Shown: in pieces, positions 35,138-43,466 of the stretch | Numbering within the stretch: position 1 is the stretch's first letter | How the letters are laid out: each line of letters begins with the position of its first letter | NCBI RefSeq assembly: GCF_942548115.1 | Contig: NZ_OW824151.1 | Span: 3,100,001-3,164,000 of the forward strand | Direction: 5' to 3' | Length of the DNA stretch: 64,000 nt | Origin: Aeromicrobium sp. Leaf245 | GTDB lineage: Bacteria > Actinomycetota > Actinomycetes > Propionibacteriales > Nocardioidaceae | Notes under the pieces: model-generated | Seen by the model: only the letters and a program-made list of their open reading frames with translations | What the model was told of the DNA's origin: nothing | Databases searched by the model: none | Position numbers and translations under genes: made by a program

Positions 35138-35737
35138 GTGGCACGATCCAACCCGGCTCGACGGGCTGCCCTCCTCGACGCCGCGATCCAGACGCTCGCT
35201 GCCGAGGGAGCACGTGGCCTGACGTTCCGAGCGGTCGACGCCGGCGCCGACGCTCCGGCCGGGACGGCGTCGAACTACTTCCGCAACCGCGACGACCTGC
35301 TCACCCAGGCCGGGGAGCGCGTCTACGAGCGGCTCCTCGACGGCGCGAGCCAGGTGGTGGTGCCCGCCGATGCTCCCCGCGACCGCGACCTGCTGGTCCG
35401 GCTGATGGTCGACACCGTGCGCCGGATCGTGGACTACCGCACCGGCTTCCTCGCCCTGCTCGAGCTTCGGCTCGAGGCCACCCGGCGCGAAGGCGTCCGC
35501 GACGTGCTGACCGATCGCGTACGGGCCGACCTGCTGAGCAACATCAGCACCCACGAGCAGTGGCACATGCCGGGCGACGCCGTCACCGTGCGTCTGCTCT
35601 ACCAGGCCCTCAACTGGCTGGTGGTCGATGCGCTCACCCTCCCCGGCCTCGTCGACGACGCCGAGCTCGACGCCTACGTGGCCGAGACCGTCGAACGACT
35701 CGTGCCGTCCGACCGGCCCGGTCCCCTACCCGCCTGA
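35138..35737 (+). CDS. TetR/AcrR-family regulator
   Basis: 199 residues, GTG start. N-terminal DNA-binding domain: ARRAALLDAAIQTLAAEGAR, LTFRAVDAGADAPAGTASNY with the FRNRDDLL tail at about 30-55. The C-terminal ligand domain is helical. Divergent from the RibD-like reductase with a clear palindrome between them; local control of that pair is likely. Confidence 0.93.
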   Translation: MARSNPARRAALLDAAIQTLAAEGARGLTFRAVDAGADAPAGTASNYFRNRDDLLTQAGERVYERLLDGASQVVVPADAPRDRDLLVRLMVDTVRRIVDYRTGFLALLELRLEATRREGVRDVLTDRVRADLLSNISTHEQWHMPGDAVTVRLLYQALNWLVVDALTLPGLVDDAELDAYVAETVERLVPSDRPGPLPA

Positions 35738-35794
35738 CGCGTGGCCGGGACCGTCGCGGGTACCTCTGGTACGAGCCGCGACGAGGAGGCGACC

Positions 35795-36136
35795 GTGAGC
35801 GACGACAGTGTGAGCGACGACGGGCGAGAGCCGGACGACTGGAGCGGCAGCATGAAGCGGCCTTGGTACAACCCGCCTGCGCGGCGTGGGGGCAGCGGGA
35901 CCGGTGAGGGCTGGTGGCGGTGGACGATCGCGGCGATCACGCTCGTGGTGGTCGCCGTGGTGGTCGTCCTCGTGCTGGTGGACCGGGACGTGCTCCCCCG
36001 ACCCTGGGCATACGCCGTGCTGCCCGTGGCGATCTTCGCCGCAGGTCTCTCGAGGGTGGTGACGATCCTCAAGGCCAGGACCGCGGACCGGCGGGACCTC
36101 CAGGAGCGGGACGGCCCGCCCCACGACACCCGTTGA
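35795..36136 (+). CDS. Small two-helix membrane protein (DUF3099-like)
   Basis: 113 residues. An acidic N-terminus, MKRPWYNPPARRGG, and two membrane segments at about 48-68 (TIAAITLVVVAVVVVLVLVD) and 75-93, ending in a charged tail. GTG at 35795 is behind GAGGAGG. Convergent with the Rieske oxidoreductase, two bases apart. The family assignment is tentative and the function unknown. Confidence 0.75.
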   Translation: MSDDSVSDDGREPDDWSGSMKRPWYNPPARRGGSGTGEGWWRWTIAAITLVVVAVVVVLVLVDRDVLPRPWAYAVLPVAIFAAGLSRVVTILKARTADRRDLQERDGPPHDTR

Positions 36137-36138
36137 TC

Positions 36139-37644
36139 TCAGGTCGTCGACTCGTCGGCGTCCGGGCGGACCGGGGCGAGACCACGCGTGGCGGGTCCCT
36201 CGATGAGTCGGCCGTCGGCCTCGAAGCGTGACCCGTGGAGCGGGCAGTCCCACGAGCCCTCGACGTCGTTCCAGCGGACGATGCCGCCGAGGTGCGGGCA
36301 CACGGCGGAGACCGACCGGGTGCAGCCGTCCACGACGGACGTGGCGACGGGCGGTCGACCTCGCGTGACCACGCCCTGCGTCTCACCGGGCGTGACCGGC
36401 GCCCGACCGAGGGCGCCCAACCAGCCGGACGTCATGTGCGCGCCGACCTCGGAGTTCCATCCGAGGACCGCTGCTGCGGCGCGAGCGCCCAGGAGCCGGC
36501 GCGGAGGCACGACCGGAACCTCGTCCCCTTCTGCGACCGCTCGGGCGAGGCGGCGCGCCGCACCCACGCCTGCCACCAGGCCCCACCCGCCGAACCCGGT
36601 GATCACGTGGACCCGCGACGACCCGCGCGTCCGTCCGACGATCGGCACCTCGTCGGGCGTCTGGTAGTCCTGCGCCGACCACGCCGCGACCTCACGTCCG
36701 ACGTCCAGGTGCTCCCCGGCCCAGCCCCGCAGTGCCTCCACGTGCCGTCCGGCCGGCATGGATCGACCGACCGCGTGACCGTGCCCACCGACCAGGACGA
36801 GCGGACGTCCGTCGGCGTCCGTCGCACCGCGCACCGTCCACGACGGCGAGCCGACGGAGACCGCCATCGGCTCGAGCTCCTGGTCGCTCTCGAACGCGAC
36901 GATGTAGGAGCGGTGCGGCTTCGTCGTGGCGAACGCTGCGCTCCGGTCGAGCACGGGCAGACCGGTCGCGACGACCACCTGCTCGGCGACGAGCTCGGTG
37001 CCGTCGTCCAGGGTCACGACGGGCCGCTCACCGCCTCCGACCGACCTGGCACGTCGGCCGACCTGCACGTCGACCCCGGCGTCGACGGCCTCCTGGGCCA
37101 GCGCGGCGGTGTAGGCCAGGGGGTCGACCTGCAGCTGGTCCTCGAGCACCACGGCGCCGTACCCCGGAAGACCGCCCGGGACGGCGCGTTGCCAGCGCGT
37201 GGCCAGCCCGGCGCGTCGCGCAGCCGCGTCCTCGGCACGCGTGGCCTTGATCTCGCGCTCGTGCGCGGCCCAGCTCACGGCCGGCCTCCGCTGGAACGGC
37301 ACGTCCCAGCGCTCCAGCACCTGCTCGATCCACGCGAGAGCCTCCTGGCAGGTCTGCACGTACGCGGCCGCCGCGCTGCTGCCGTGGTGGCGCTCGATCG
37401 TCGACAGACGCGTGCCCTGCAGCAGGCTCAGCTTGCCGGTGGAGCGTCCCGACGTCCCGCCGCCGATGACGGGACGAGCCTCGACGACGGTCACCCGTCG
37501 TCCACGGTGGGCCAGCTCGGTGGCGACGGACAGACCCACCACTCCGCCACCCAGCACCACGTCGTCGTACGCCGACCCGGGCGCGGGTCGGGACTGCGGG
37601 ACGTGGCTGGGGCGCTCGATCTCCCAGAGGCTTCGGGCGGTCAT
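36139..37644 (-). CDS. FAD-dependent oxidoreductase fused to a C-terminal Rieske [2Fe-2S] domain
   Basis: 501 residues. DAO-type FAD domain (about 25-390): DDVVLGGGVVGLSVATELAH, VVEARPVIGGGTSGRSTGKL and the late VHVITGFGGWGLVAGVGAAR. The Rieske domain (about 425-495) has SVVDGCTRSVSAVCPHLGGI, then WDCPLHGSRF, giving the C-x-H and C-x2-H ligand pairs. Such fusions resemble YhfW/glycine-oxidase-like proteins of unknown substrate. ATG follows AAGGAG. Divergent from an isochorismatase-family gene across 90 bp. Confidence 0.92.
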   Translation of the reverse strand: MTARSLWEIERPSHVPQSRPAPGSAYDDVVLGGGVVGLSVATELAHRGRRVTVVEARPVIGGGTSGRSTGKLSLLQGTRLSTIERHHGSSAAAAYVQTCQEALAWIEQVLERWDVPFQRRPAVSWAAHEREIKATRAEDAAARRAGLATRWQRAVPGGLPGYGAVVLEDQLQVDPLAYTAALAQEAVDAGVDVQVGRRARSVGGGERPVVTLDDGTELVAEQVVVATGLPVLDRSAAFATTKPHRSYIVAFESDQELEPMAVSVGSPSWTVRGATDADGRPLVLVGGHGHAVGRSMPAGRHVEALRGWAGEHLDVGREVAAWSAQDYQTPDEVPIVGRTRGSSRVHVITGFGGWGLVAGVGAARRLARAVAEGDEVPVVPPRRLLGARAAAAVLGWNSEVGAHMTSGWLGALGRAPVTPGETQGVVTRGRPPVATSVVDGCTRSVSAVCPHLGGIVRWNDVEGSWDCPLHGSRFEADGRLIEGPATRGLAPVRPDADESTT

Positions 37645-37734
37645 GCGTGCTCCTTCGTCGACGGACACCGTCGACCGACGAGTACCCGGACCTTGCACGG
37701 GCATGCGCCACGCCGCTCGGGGTACGAGGACGAC

Positions 37735-38340
37735 GTGGACGAGACGACGGCAGCCTCGCGGGACGACCGCACGACGAACGACGCCGATGTGCACCGCAGT
37801 GCACTGGTGCTCATCGACCTTCAGGAGGACTTCCTCGACGCCCCGGGCCTGCGCGAGCGAAGGCCCGCGCTCCTGCGCGCGGTGCGACGCTGGATCGACC
37901 TGGCCGAGGGCGCTGACGCCCTGGTCGTCGAGGTGCGGACCGAGCTGCCCGAGGATCCCGAGACCTGGGCCCTCAACATGCGCGAGGACGGGCAGCCGGT
38001 CGCGCTGGCGGGGACGCCGGGCGCGTCACGGGTGTCCGAGCTCGCGGACCTGGAGGTGACCTCCGTCCTCAAGCGACGGGACGACGCCTTCCTCGGTACC
38101 GGGCTGGCCGCGCTGCTGCGGGGACACGGCGTCGACCATCTCGTGGTCGCCGGCGTCTCGACCCAGGCCTGTGTGGCCATGACGGCTGCCAGCGCGTACG
38201 CCCACGACCTGTCCGTCGTCCTGGCGGGCGAGGCGGTCGCCTCCGACGACACCCATGCGCACACCGAGGCGATCCGCTGGCTCGCGGACGAGTACCGGCA
38301 ACCTGTCGCGGATCCCGCCGACGGCTGGCCACACGGGTGA
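37735..38340 (+). CDS. Isochorismatase-family cysteine hydrolase
   Basis: 201 residues. Catalytic triad positions: Asp in ALVLIDLQEDFLD, Lys in SVLKRRDDAFLG and Cys in VAGVSTQACVAMTAASAYAH. The family covers isochorismatases, nicotinamidases, ureidoacrylate and N-carbamoyl hydrolases; the substrate is unknown. GTG at 37735 lies behind GAGGA. The end is 73 bp before the LigD-type gene. Confidence 0.9.
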   Translation: MDETTAASRDDRTTNDADVHRSALVLIDLQEDFLDAPGLRERRPALLRAVRRWIDLAEGADALVVEVRTELPEDPETWALNMREDGQPVALAGTPGASRVSELADLEVTSVLKRRDDAFLGTGLAALLRGHGVDHLVVAGVSTQACVAMTAASAYAHDLSVVLAGEAVASDDTHAHTEAIRWLADEYRQPVADPADGWPHG

Positions 38341-38413
38341 GCGCGGGCCGGCGTCGGCGCTTGCGCACCCGCCTCACCTGGCACCCCGCCCCACCCGATG
38401 ACAGTCTGGGTTC

Positions 38414-39355
38414 GTGGCGGACGCAGTCGAGGTCGAGGTCGACGACCGGCTCGTGCGCGTCTCGAACCCCGACCGGGTCTACTTCCCCGAACGAGGGTGG
38501 ACCAAGCTCGACCTCGTCGAGTACTACCTCGCCGTGGGCGACGGCATCGTCAACGCACTGTTCGAGCGACCGTGCATGCTGCACCGCTTCCCCAAGGGCC
38601 TCGCGGGCGACAAGGTGCACCAGAAGCGCGTCCCGAGGGGTGCACCACCGTGGCTGGAGACGGTGCGCCTGACCTTCCCGCGCTACGACCGGACCGCGGA
38701 CGAGCTGTGCGTCACCGAGCTCGCCGCCGTGGTGTGGGCCGTGCAGATGTCCACCGTCGAGTTCCACCCCTGGAACAGCCGCCGCGACGACCCCGAGAAG
38801 CCCGACGAGTGGCGGATCGACCTGGACCCCGGCCCCGCGTGCGACTTCGCCACGGTGCAGCGGGTCGCAGCCGTGGCGCGCGAGGTCCTCGACGAGCTGG
38901 GTGCCGTCGGCTTCCCGAAGACGTCGGGAGGTTCCGGTCTGCACGTGTACGTCCGGATCCCGCCCGAGCACGGCTTCACCGACGTCCGACGTGCGGCCCT
39001 GGCCTTCGCGCGGGAGGTGGAGCGGCGCACGGACGAGGCCACCACGACCTGGTGGCGCAAGGACCGTGACCCGTCGCAGGTGTTCATCGACTACAACCAG
39101 AACGCCCGAGACCACACGATCGCCGCGGCGTACTCGGTGCGCGGCGTGCCCGACGGGCGGGTCTCGACCCCGATCACCTGGGACGAGGTGCCGGACGTCG
39201 ATCCGCGCGACTTCACCCTCGAGACCGTGCCGCCCCGCTTCGCCCGGCTCGGCGACCTGCACGCCGGGATCGACGACGCCGTCTTCGACCTCGCCCCGCT
39301 CCTGGAGTGGGCGGACCGCGACGGGGTCGACGTCGACGACGACCCCGACGCCTGA
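38414..39355 (+). CDS. LigD-type polymerase/primase domain protein
   Basis: 313 residues, a stand-alone polymerase domain of the archaeo-eukaryotic primase type found in bacterial non-homologous end-joining. Motifs: LVRVSNPDRVYFPERGWTKL, MSTVEFHPWNSR, DEWRIDLDPGPACDFATV with the catalytic Asp pair, FPKTSGGSGLHVYVRIPPEH and VFIDYNQNARDHTIAAAYSV. No ligase or nuclease domain is fused and no ku gene is in the window. GTG start. It may add nucleotides at breaks together with a ligase encoded elsewhere. Confidence 0.92.
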   Translation: MADAVEVEVDDRLVRVSNPDRVYFPERGWTKLDLVEYYLAVGDGIVNALFERPCMLHRFPKGLAGDKVHQKRVPRGAPPWLETVRLTFPRYDRTADELCVTELAAVVWAVQMSTVEFHPWNSRRDDPEKPDEWRIDLDPGPACDFATVQRVAAVAREVLDELGAVGFPKTSGGSGLHVYVRIPPEHGFTDVRRAALAFAREVERRTDEATTTWWRKDRDPSQVFIDYNQNARDHTIAAAYSVRGVPDGRVSTPITWDEVPDVDPRDFTLETVPPRFARLGDLHAGIDDAVFDLAPLLEWADRDGVDVDDDPDA

Positions 39356-39503
39356 ACGAGCCGGCCGGCCCGCACGCGACGATCGTGCGTCAGGCGCTTC
39401 GCACGCGCCGGCGCGGGTACCCGCCTGGGCACGGGTCCGGCATCGTGGGCGGGCCCGCACCCACGCCGACCGGTCCCGATGGCCCGACGAAGGAGCACCA
39501 CGG

Positions 39504-40634
39504 ATGACGATTCGCAGCATCGGCGTGGAGGAGGAGATGTACCTCGTCGACCCACGCACCGCCAGGCCGGTGCCCCGGTCCGAGGACGTGCAGGAGGTCG
39601 ACGACGACCGGGACGAGGGCGCACCGCAGGACGTGACGCAGGAGCTGTTCCTGGAGCAGGTCGAGACGACGACCGATCCGGCCCAGGACCTCGCGACCCT
39701 GCGCGCCCACGTCGTCGAGGCCAGGTTGCGCGCTGCGGCGGACGCGCAGGCCGTGGGCGCCGCGCTGCTTCCCTCTCCCACCCCCGTGGTGGGCCGCCCG
39801 CAGCACGTGACGCCCCACGAGCGCTACCGGTGGATGGCCGACCGGCATCGCGACCTCTTCCCGGCGGTCGCGGTCTGCGGGATGCACGTCCACGTCGACG
39901 TCGAGGACGACGAGGAGACGGTCCGGGTGATCGACCGCCTCGGGCCGTTGCTGCCCGTCGTGACCGCGTTGTCGGCCGGCTCCCCCTTCAGCGAGGGCAC
40001 CGACACCGGCTTCGCGTCGTGGCGCGCCCGACAGTGGGACCGCTGGCCGACGGCCGGGCCCACGGAGCCGTTCGGCGACCTGGCGACCTACCGCCGTGAG
40101 GTGGAGGCCGCCGTGGCGTCGGGCGTGGCGATCGACGACGGCATGGTCTACCTCGACGCCCGGGTCGGGCGCGCGACCCCGACCGTGGAGGTCCGGGTCA
40201 TGGACGTGCAGCTCGACGTGGACGACGCCGTTGCCTTCGCGGGTCTGGTCCGCTCGCTCGTGACGACCGTCGCGGGGGTCCCCGACCTCCCAGGGTGGTC
40301 CGTCGCCCGCCTGCGGACCGCGCGCTGGCTCGCGCAGCGCGACGGGGTCACCGGTCGGCTCCTCCACCCTGTCGACGGGACACCCGTCCCCGCTGCCGAG
40401 GCGGTGGAGGCCCTGCTGGATGCCGTCGACGACGCGCTCGGGGCGGCGGGCGACCGCACCCTGGTCCGGTCACACGTCGACGCGCTCCTGGCGGACGGAG
40501 GGGCGGCAGGCCGCGCACGCCGGGTCGCAGCCGGGTATCCCCAGCGGTGGGCCGACCACGTCGTCGAGAGGACGCGCCAGGCGCTGGCGACTGCACGCGT
40601 CGAGACGTCGGAGTCGGGTACGTCCTCGGCATGA
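39504..40634 (+). CDS. YbdK-type carboxylate-amine ligase (glutamate-cysteine ligase family 2)
   Basis: 376 residues. SIGVEEEMYLVDPRTARPVP at the N-terminus (GVEEE metal/substrate motif), VCGMHVHVDVEDDEETVRVI, LSAGSPFSEGTDTGFASWRA and VEVRVMDVQ. Members have weak glutamate-cysteine ligase activity; some serve unrelated amide ligations. ATG at 39504 follows GAAGGAG. The stop overlaps the ATG of the DksA/TraR-type gene. Location after the polymerase gene suggests a stress-response cluster (inference). Confidence 0.9.
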   Translation: MTIRSIGVEEEMYLVDPRTARPVPRSEDVQEVDDDRDEGAPQDVTQELFLEQVETTTDPAQDLATLRAHVVEARLRAAADAQAVGAALLPSPTPVVGRPQHVTPHERYRWMADRHRDLFPAVAVCGMHVHVDVEDDEETVRVIDRLGPLLPVVTALSAGSPFSEGTDTGFASWRARQWDRWPTAGPTEPFGDLATYRREVEAAVASGVAIDDGMVYLDARVGRATPTVEVRVMDVQLDVDDAVAFAGLVRSLVTTVAGVPDLPGWSVARLRTARWLAQRDGVTGRLLHPVDGTPVPAAEAVEALLDAVDDALGAAGDRTLVRSHVDALLADGGAAGRARRVAAGYPQRWADHVVERTRQALATARVETSESGTSSA

Positions 40635-40978
40635 GCGAGACGACCTGGACACCCGACGACCTGGACGAGCTTCGCGCCCGGATGCTCCTCGAGCAGGACG
40701 ACCTGGCCGCACGCCTCCGCGAGCGCCGCCGCACCGGTCCGGAGTGCGGCGACTCGGTCGACCACGCGAACGTCAACGTGGCGACCGAGCTCGACGTCCT
40801 CGCCGAGGCGCGGGACCGCGAGCTCCTCACCCAGGTGGAGCGCATCCTCCAGCGGCTGGAGGGCGGCACGTACGCCACCTGCGAGTCCTGCGGCGGTCCG
40901 GTCGAGCGAGCGCGGCAGGAGGCCTACCCCCACGCGACCTCCTGCCTGACCTGCGCCAGGTCGGGGCGTCGGGGATAG
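40631..40978 (+). CDS. DksA/TraR-type zinc-finger protein
   Basis: 115 residues. A helical first half (LDELRARMLLEQDDLAARLR), the DHAN segment, and a C4 zinc finger CESC...CLTC at about 88-109 (TYATCESCGGPVERARQEAY). In actinomycetes such proteins can bind RNA polymerase and affect stress transcription. ATG overlaps the previous stop (ATGA). Two bidirectional hairpins follow. Confidence 0.92.
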   Translation: MSETTWTPDDLDELRARMLLEQDDLAARLRERRRTGPECGDSVDHANVNVATELDVLAEARDRELLTQVERILQRLEGGTYATCESCGGPVERARQEAYPHATSCLTCARSGRRG

Positions 40979-40991
40979 CGCGCAGCAACGA

Positions 40992-41025
40992 ACAAGGCCC
41001 CCGTCACGAGTGACGGGGGCCTTGT
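40992..41025. terminator. Terminator hairpin, first copy of a duplicated unit
   Basis: ACAAGGCCCCCGTCAC pairs with GTGACGGGGGCCTTGT, 16 bp with a 2-nt apex (opening to four). It lies 14 bases past the DksA-type stop. It belongs to a 56-base unit repeated at 41131 next to tRNA-Ala. Confidence 0.85.
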
Positions 41026-41049
41026 CTCATCCGAGTGGAGCATAGGAGA
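40994..41049 (-). repeat. Duplicated copy of terminator plus tRNA-Ala 3' end
   Basis: The 56 bases 40994-41049 match 41131-41186 at 50 positions with no gaps, 137 bp apart. The last 17 bases (GAGTGGAGCATAGGAGA, 41033-41049) are identical to the 3' end of tRNA-Ala. The two hairpin changes are compensatory (G-C to A-T). This looks like a tandem duplication or a left-over attachment site. Confidence 0.85.
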
Positions 41050-41127
41050 CTCCCTCCCTCGCTGGCGCTCGGTCGTCCCCGAATCCCTAGCCTTGATTCG
41101 TAGGACAGAAGGCCCCCGACTCACACG

Positions 41128-41163
41128 CAGAAGGCCCCCATCACGAGTGATGGGGGCCTTCTG
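41128..41163 (-). terminator. tRNA-Ala terminator hairpin
   Basis: CAGAAGGCCCCCATCAC pairs with GTGATGGGGGCCTTCTG (17 bp). It lies ten bases past the 3' end of tRNA-Ala on the minus strand. A further GGACAGAAGGCCCCC at 41103-41117 is the complement of 41152-41166, so an alternative, longer fold exists. Confidence 0.85.
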
Positions 41164-41172
41164 TCCTACGAG

Positions 41173-41245
41173 TGGAGCATAGGAGATTCGAACTCCTGAC
41201 CTCTTCGATGCGAACGAAGCGCGCTACCAACTGCGCCAATGCCCC
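41173..41245 (-). tRNA. tRNA-Ala (anticodon CGC)
   Basis: 73 bases on the minus strand. Acceptor GGGGCAT pairs with ATGCTCC with the alanine-specific G3-U70 wobble, and the discriminator is A. The anticodon stem-loop is CTTCG-TTCGCAT-CGAAG, anticodon CGC, reading GCG. T arm AGGAGTTCGAATCTCCT. CCA is not encoded. Its 3' end and terminator are duplicated 137 bp downstream. Confidence 0.95.
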
Positions 41246-41307
41246 AGGACGATCCAGGTTAGCACCAGGGCCGGGCGCTTCCGCACCGACCCGGCGAGCA
41301 CCGGGAC

Positions 41308-42234
41308 CTACTGGCCGGACGCCCGCCGCGGCTGCTCGGCGACCGTCTCGCCGGCCGTCCGGCCACCCGGCAGCTCGACGTCCTCGCCCTCGACGTGGCC
41401 CGACGTCCAGGTGCCCGGAGCGTCGAAGTCGATGGTGCGGACCGTGCGGCCGACCCGCGGCTTGGTCACGTAGGTGGGCAGCGTGACCGGGAGCGGGTCC
41501 CAAAGCGGGGTGCCCGACGTGGACACCGACGGAACCGCGATCTGCAGCTTCTCCTCCAGCGCGTCGGCAGGGAGCTCCGTGCGCTGCATGACGTGCTTGC
41601 GGTCGGGCTCGACGTCCTCGAACTGGCCGGAGACCACGATCGTGTGCTCGTCGTCGACGGTGCGCTCGGGAGTGGCGCGACGCGACGAGCGCGTGGCGAC
41701 GTCGGACGCCGCCGACTGGGCTGCACGCTTGAGGGAGGGCAGCCGCGAGGCGAGGGAGGCGCGCTCACGGCGGGGGCTGCTGATGCCACGCTCGGCGCGC
41801 ACCTGCACGCGGCAGGCCACGAGCCAGGCGACGACCAGAAGGGCGGGCAGACCGACCCAGACCGGGGAGACCACCGAGAAGGCGGCCAGACCGCCGACGA
41901 GGACCAGCGACGTGAGCAGGGTCAGCAGCGTGCGACGGCGACGGCGGGCGGCCACGATCGCGGCCCGACGCGTCGGCGCGGAGGAAGCGGGCTGCGGGGC
42001 GACGGGCTGGGCCGACTCGGCCGGGACGACGGGTTCGTCGACGATCTCGTCCACGGGATCGACCTCCTCGGGCTGTGCGGCCTCGCGCCGCCTGGAGACG
42101 ACCCGACTCAGGGGGCTCAACGACTCGAGGGACTCCGAGGAGCTGGCCTCGTCGTACCGTCGCAGGACGAGCGGCACGAAGTACGCCGCCCACACAGCGA
42201 CGACGAACGCGACGATCAGTCCATTGGCACCCAC
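41308..42234 (-). CDS. sepX: Divisome membrane protein SepX/GlpR
   Basis: 308 residues. N-terminal membrane segment (MGANGLIVAFVVAVWAAYFV), then PLVLRRYDEASSS, a Pro/Glu-rich cytosolic stretch, two membrane segments at about 100-140 (TLLTLLTSLVLVGGLAAFSV), and a soluble C-terminal part ending with TYVTKPRVGRTVRTIDFDAP. This layout and the position beside rimJ, mog, moaC, moeA and a uridylyltransferase match SepX/GlpR, which binds the MoeA-like Glp and stabilises FtsZ rings in Streptomyces and corynebacteria. No enzyme motif. Confidence 0.82.
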   Translation of the reverse strand: MGANGLIVAFVVAVWAAYFVPLVLRRYDEASSSESLESLSPLSRVVSRRREAAQPEEVDPVDEIVDEPVVPAESAQPVAPQPASSAPTRRAAIVAARRRRRTLLTLLTSLVLVGGLAAFSVVSPVWVGLPALLVVAWLVACRVQVRAERGISSPRRERASLASRLPSLKRAAQSAASDVATRSSRRATPERTVDDEHTIVVSGQFEDVEPDRKHVMQRTELPADALEEKLQIAVPSVSTSGTPLWDPLPVTLPTYVTKPRVGRTVRTIDFDAPGTWTSGHVEGEDVELPGGRTAGETVAEQPRRASGQ

Positions 42235-42313
42235 GCCGCAACGGTAGGGCGGACGCCGAACGAATCGGCGCAGGTCACACCGTGTGTCGCGTGAAGATTG
42301 TGACGGGTGTGAC

Positions 42314-42925
42314 TCAGGTGACCGGCTCGCGGGCGTCGTCCGCGCCCGTCACGCGGGCCAGGAGGCGCCCCGGGCGGTCGTCGGCCAGCGCCTGGAAGAT
42401 CCGGTGGTCACGCCACGCGCCGTCGATGTGCAGGTACTCCCGAGCGAGCCCCACCTCGTCGAGCCCGAGCTTCTCCACGACCCGCAGGCTCGCGCTGTTC
42501 TCGGGTCGCACCGAGATCTCGACGCGGTGCAGACCCACGGTGTCGAGCAGGTGGTCGGCCACGAGCGCCACCGCCACCGGCGTGATGCCGTGGCCCGCGT
42601 GCCGCCGCGAGATCCAGTACCCGATGCTGCCCCAGCGCGCCGACGCCCACGCGATGCCGTTGACGGTGACCTGGCCGACCATCTCGCCCTTCCAGGTCAC
42701 GGCGAACGGCATGGCCTTGCCCTGACGGGCCCGACGGCGCTGAGCGCCGATCATGGCCCGGTAGGACATCGGCGCCGAGCCTCCTCCGGGCGGGAGGGTG
42801 GCCTCCCACGGCGCCAGCCACGCCACGTCGGCGCGCCTCAGTCGCGCCCACGCGCCCGCGTCGGACCGCTTGAGCGGCCGGACGCCCACGTCGCCGTGCG
42901 ACAGCTCGACCGGCCACCCCTTCAC
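42314..42925 (-). CDS. rimJ: RimJ/RimL-type GNAT N-acetyltransferase
   Basis: 203 residues. GVRPLKRSDAGAWARLRRAD near the N-terminus, VGQVTVNGIAWASARWGSIG, WISRRHAGHGITPVAVALVA (acetyl-CoA loop) and ISVRPENSASLRVVEKLGL. GTG at 42925 is the best start. Ribosomal-protein acetylation is the family role; the true target is unknown. Ten bases after mog, same direction. The 79-base gap to sepX has a CACACCGTGTG palindrome at 42276-42286. Confidence 0.9.
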   Translation of the reverse strand: MKGWPVELSHGDVGVRPLKRSDAGAWARLRRADVAWLAPWEATLPPGGGSAPMSYRAMIGAQRRRARQGKAMPFAVTWKGEMVGQVTVNGIAWASARWGSIGYWISRRHAGHGITPVAVALVADHLLDTVGLHRVEISVRPENSASLRVVEKLGLDEVGLAREYLHIDGAWRDHRIFQALADDRPGRLLARVTGADDAREPVT

Positions 42926-42935
42926 GTCCGGACCC

Positions 42936-43466
42936 TCACGTGTGGGCCTGCGGGTGGTCGGGACCGCCGTGGTCGACGCCCGCGAGCTGGTCGACCGCGT
43001 GCCCGACCACGGGGGCCAGGACCTCGATCGCGTCCTTGACGCCTCCACGGGACCCGGGCAGGTTCACGACGAGGGTGCTCCCTGCAACGCCGGCGAGGCC
43101 ACGCGACAGCACGGCCGTGGGGACGCCCTTGGCGACGCCGGCCGCCCTCAGGGCCTCGGCGAGGCCGGGGAGCTCGCGGTCGAGCAGGGGTCGGGTGACG
43201 TCGGGGGTCCGGTCGGTGGGGCTGATGCCGGTGCCTCCGGTGGTGAGGACGACCGCCGCGCCGGCCGCAAGCGCGACCGAGATCGCGTCGGCCACGGGCT
43301 CGCCGTCGGGCACCACGGCGGCGTCGTCGGTGTCGAAGCCCCAGGCGCGTAGCGCCTCCACGAGCATCGGACCCGTCTGGTCCTCGTAGACCCCGGCGGA
43401 CGCGCGGTTGGAGGCGACGACGACCGCGGCACGGCGCCCCTCGACAGGCTCGGGGACCGAGGTCAC
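42936..43466 (-). CDS. mog: Molybdopterin adenylyltransferase, MogA/MoaB family
   Basis: 176 residues. RAAVVVASNRASAGVYEDQT, VVLTTGGTGISPTDRTPDVT and STLVVNLPGSRGGVKDAIEV are the diagnostic GTGISPxDxT and NLPGS motifs. It adenylates molybdopterin before metal insertion. ATG overlaps the moaC stop (ATGA). In a block with moaC and moeA. Confidence 0.95.
   Translation of the reverse strand: MTSVPEPVEGRRAAVVVASNRASAGVYEDQTGPMLVEALRAWGFDTDDAAVVPDGEPVADAISVALAAGAAVVLTTGGTGISPTDRTPDVTRPLLDRELPGLAEALRAAGVAKGVPTAVLSRGLAGVAGSTLVVNLPGSRGGVKDAIEVLAPVVGHAVDQLAGVDHGGPDHPQAHT

Noticed and set aside
36235..37734. Upstream extension of the isochorismatase frame opposite the Rieske oxidoreductase
   Set aside because: No homology before the GTG at 37735; it is antisense to a recognised gene.
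42276..42286. CACACCGTGTG palindrome as a CRP-type site
   Set aside because: Too short and without the TGTGA-N6-TCACA layout; left as a note only.
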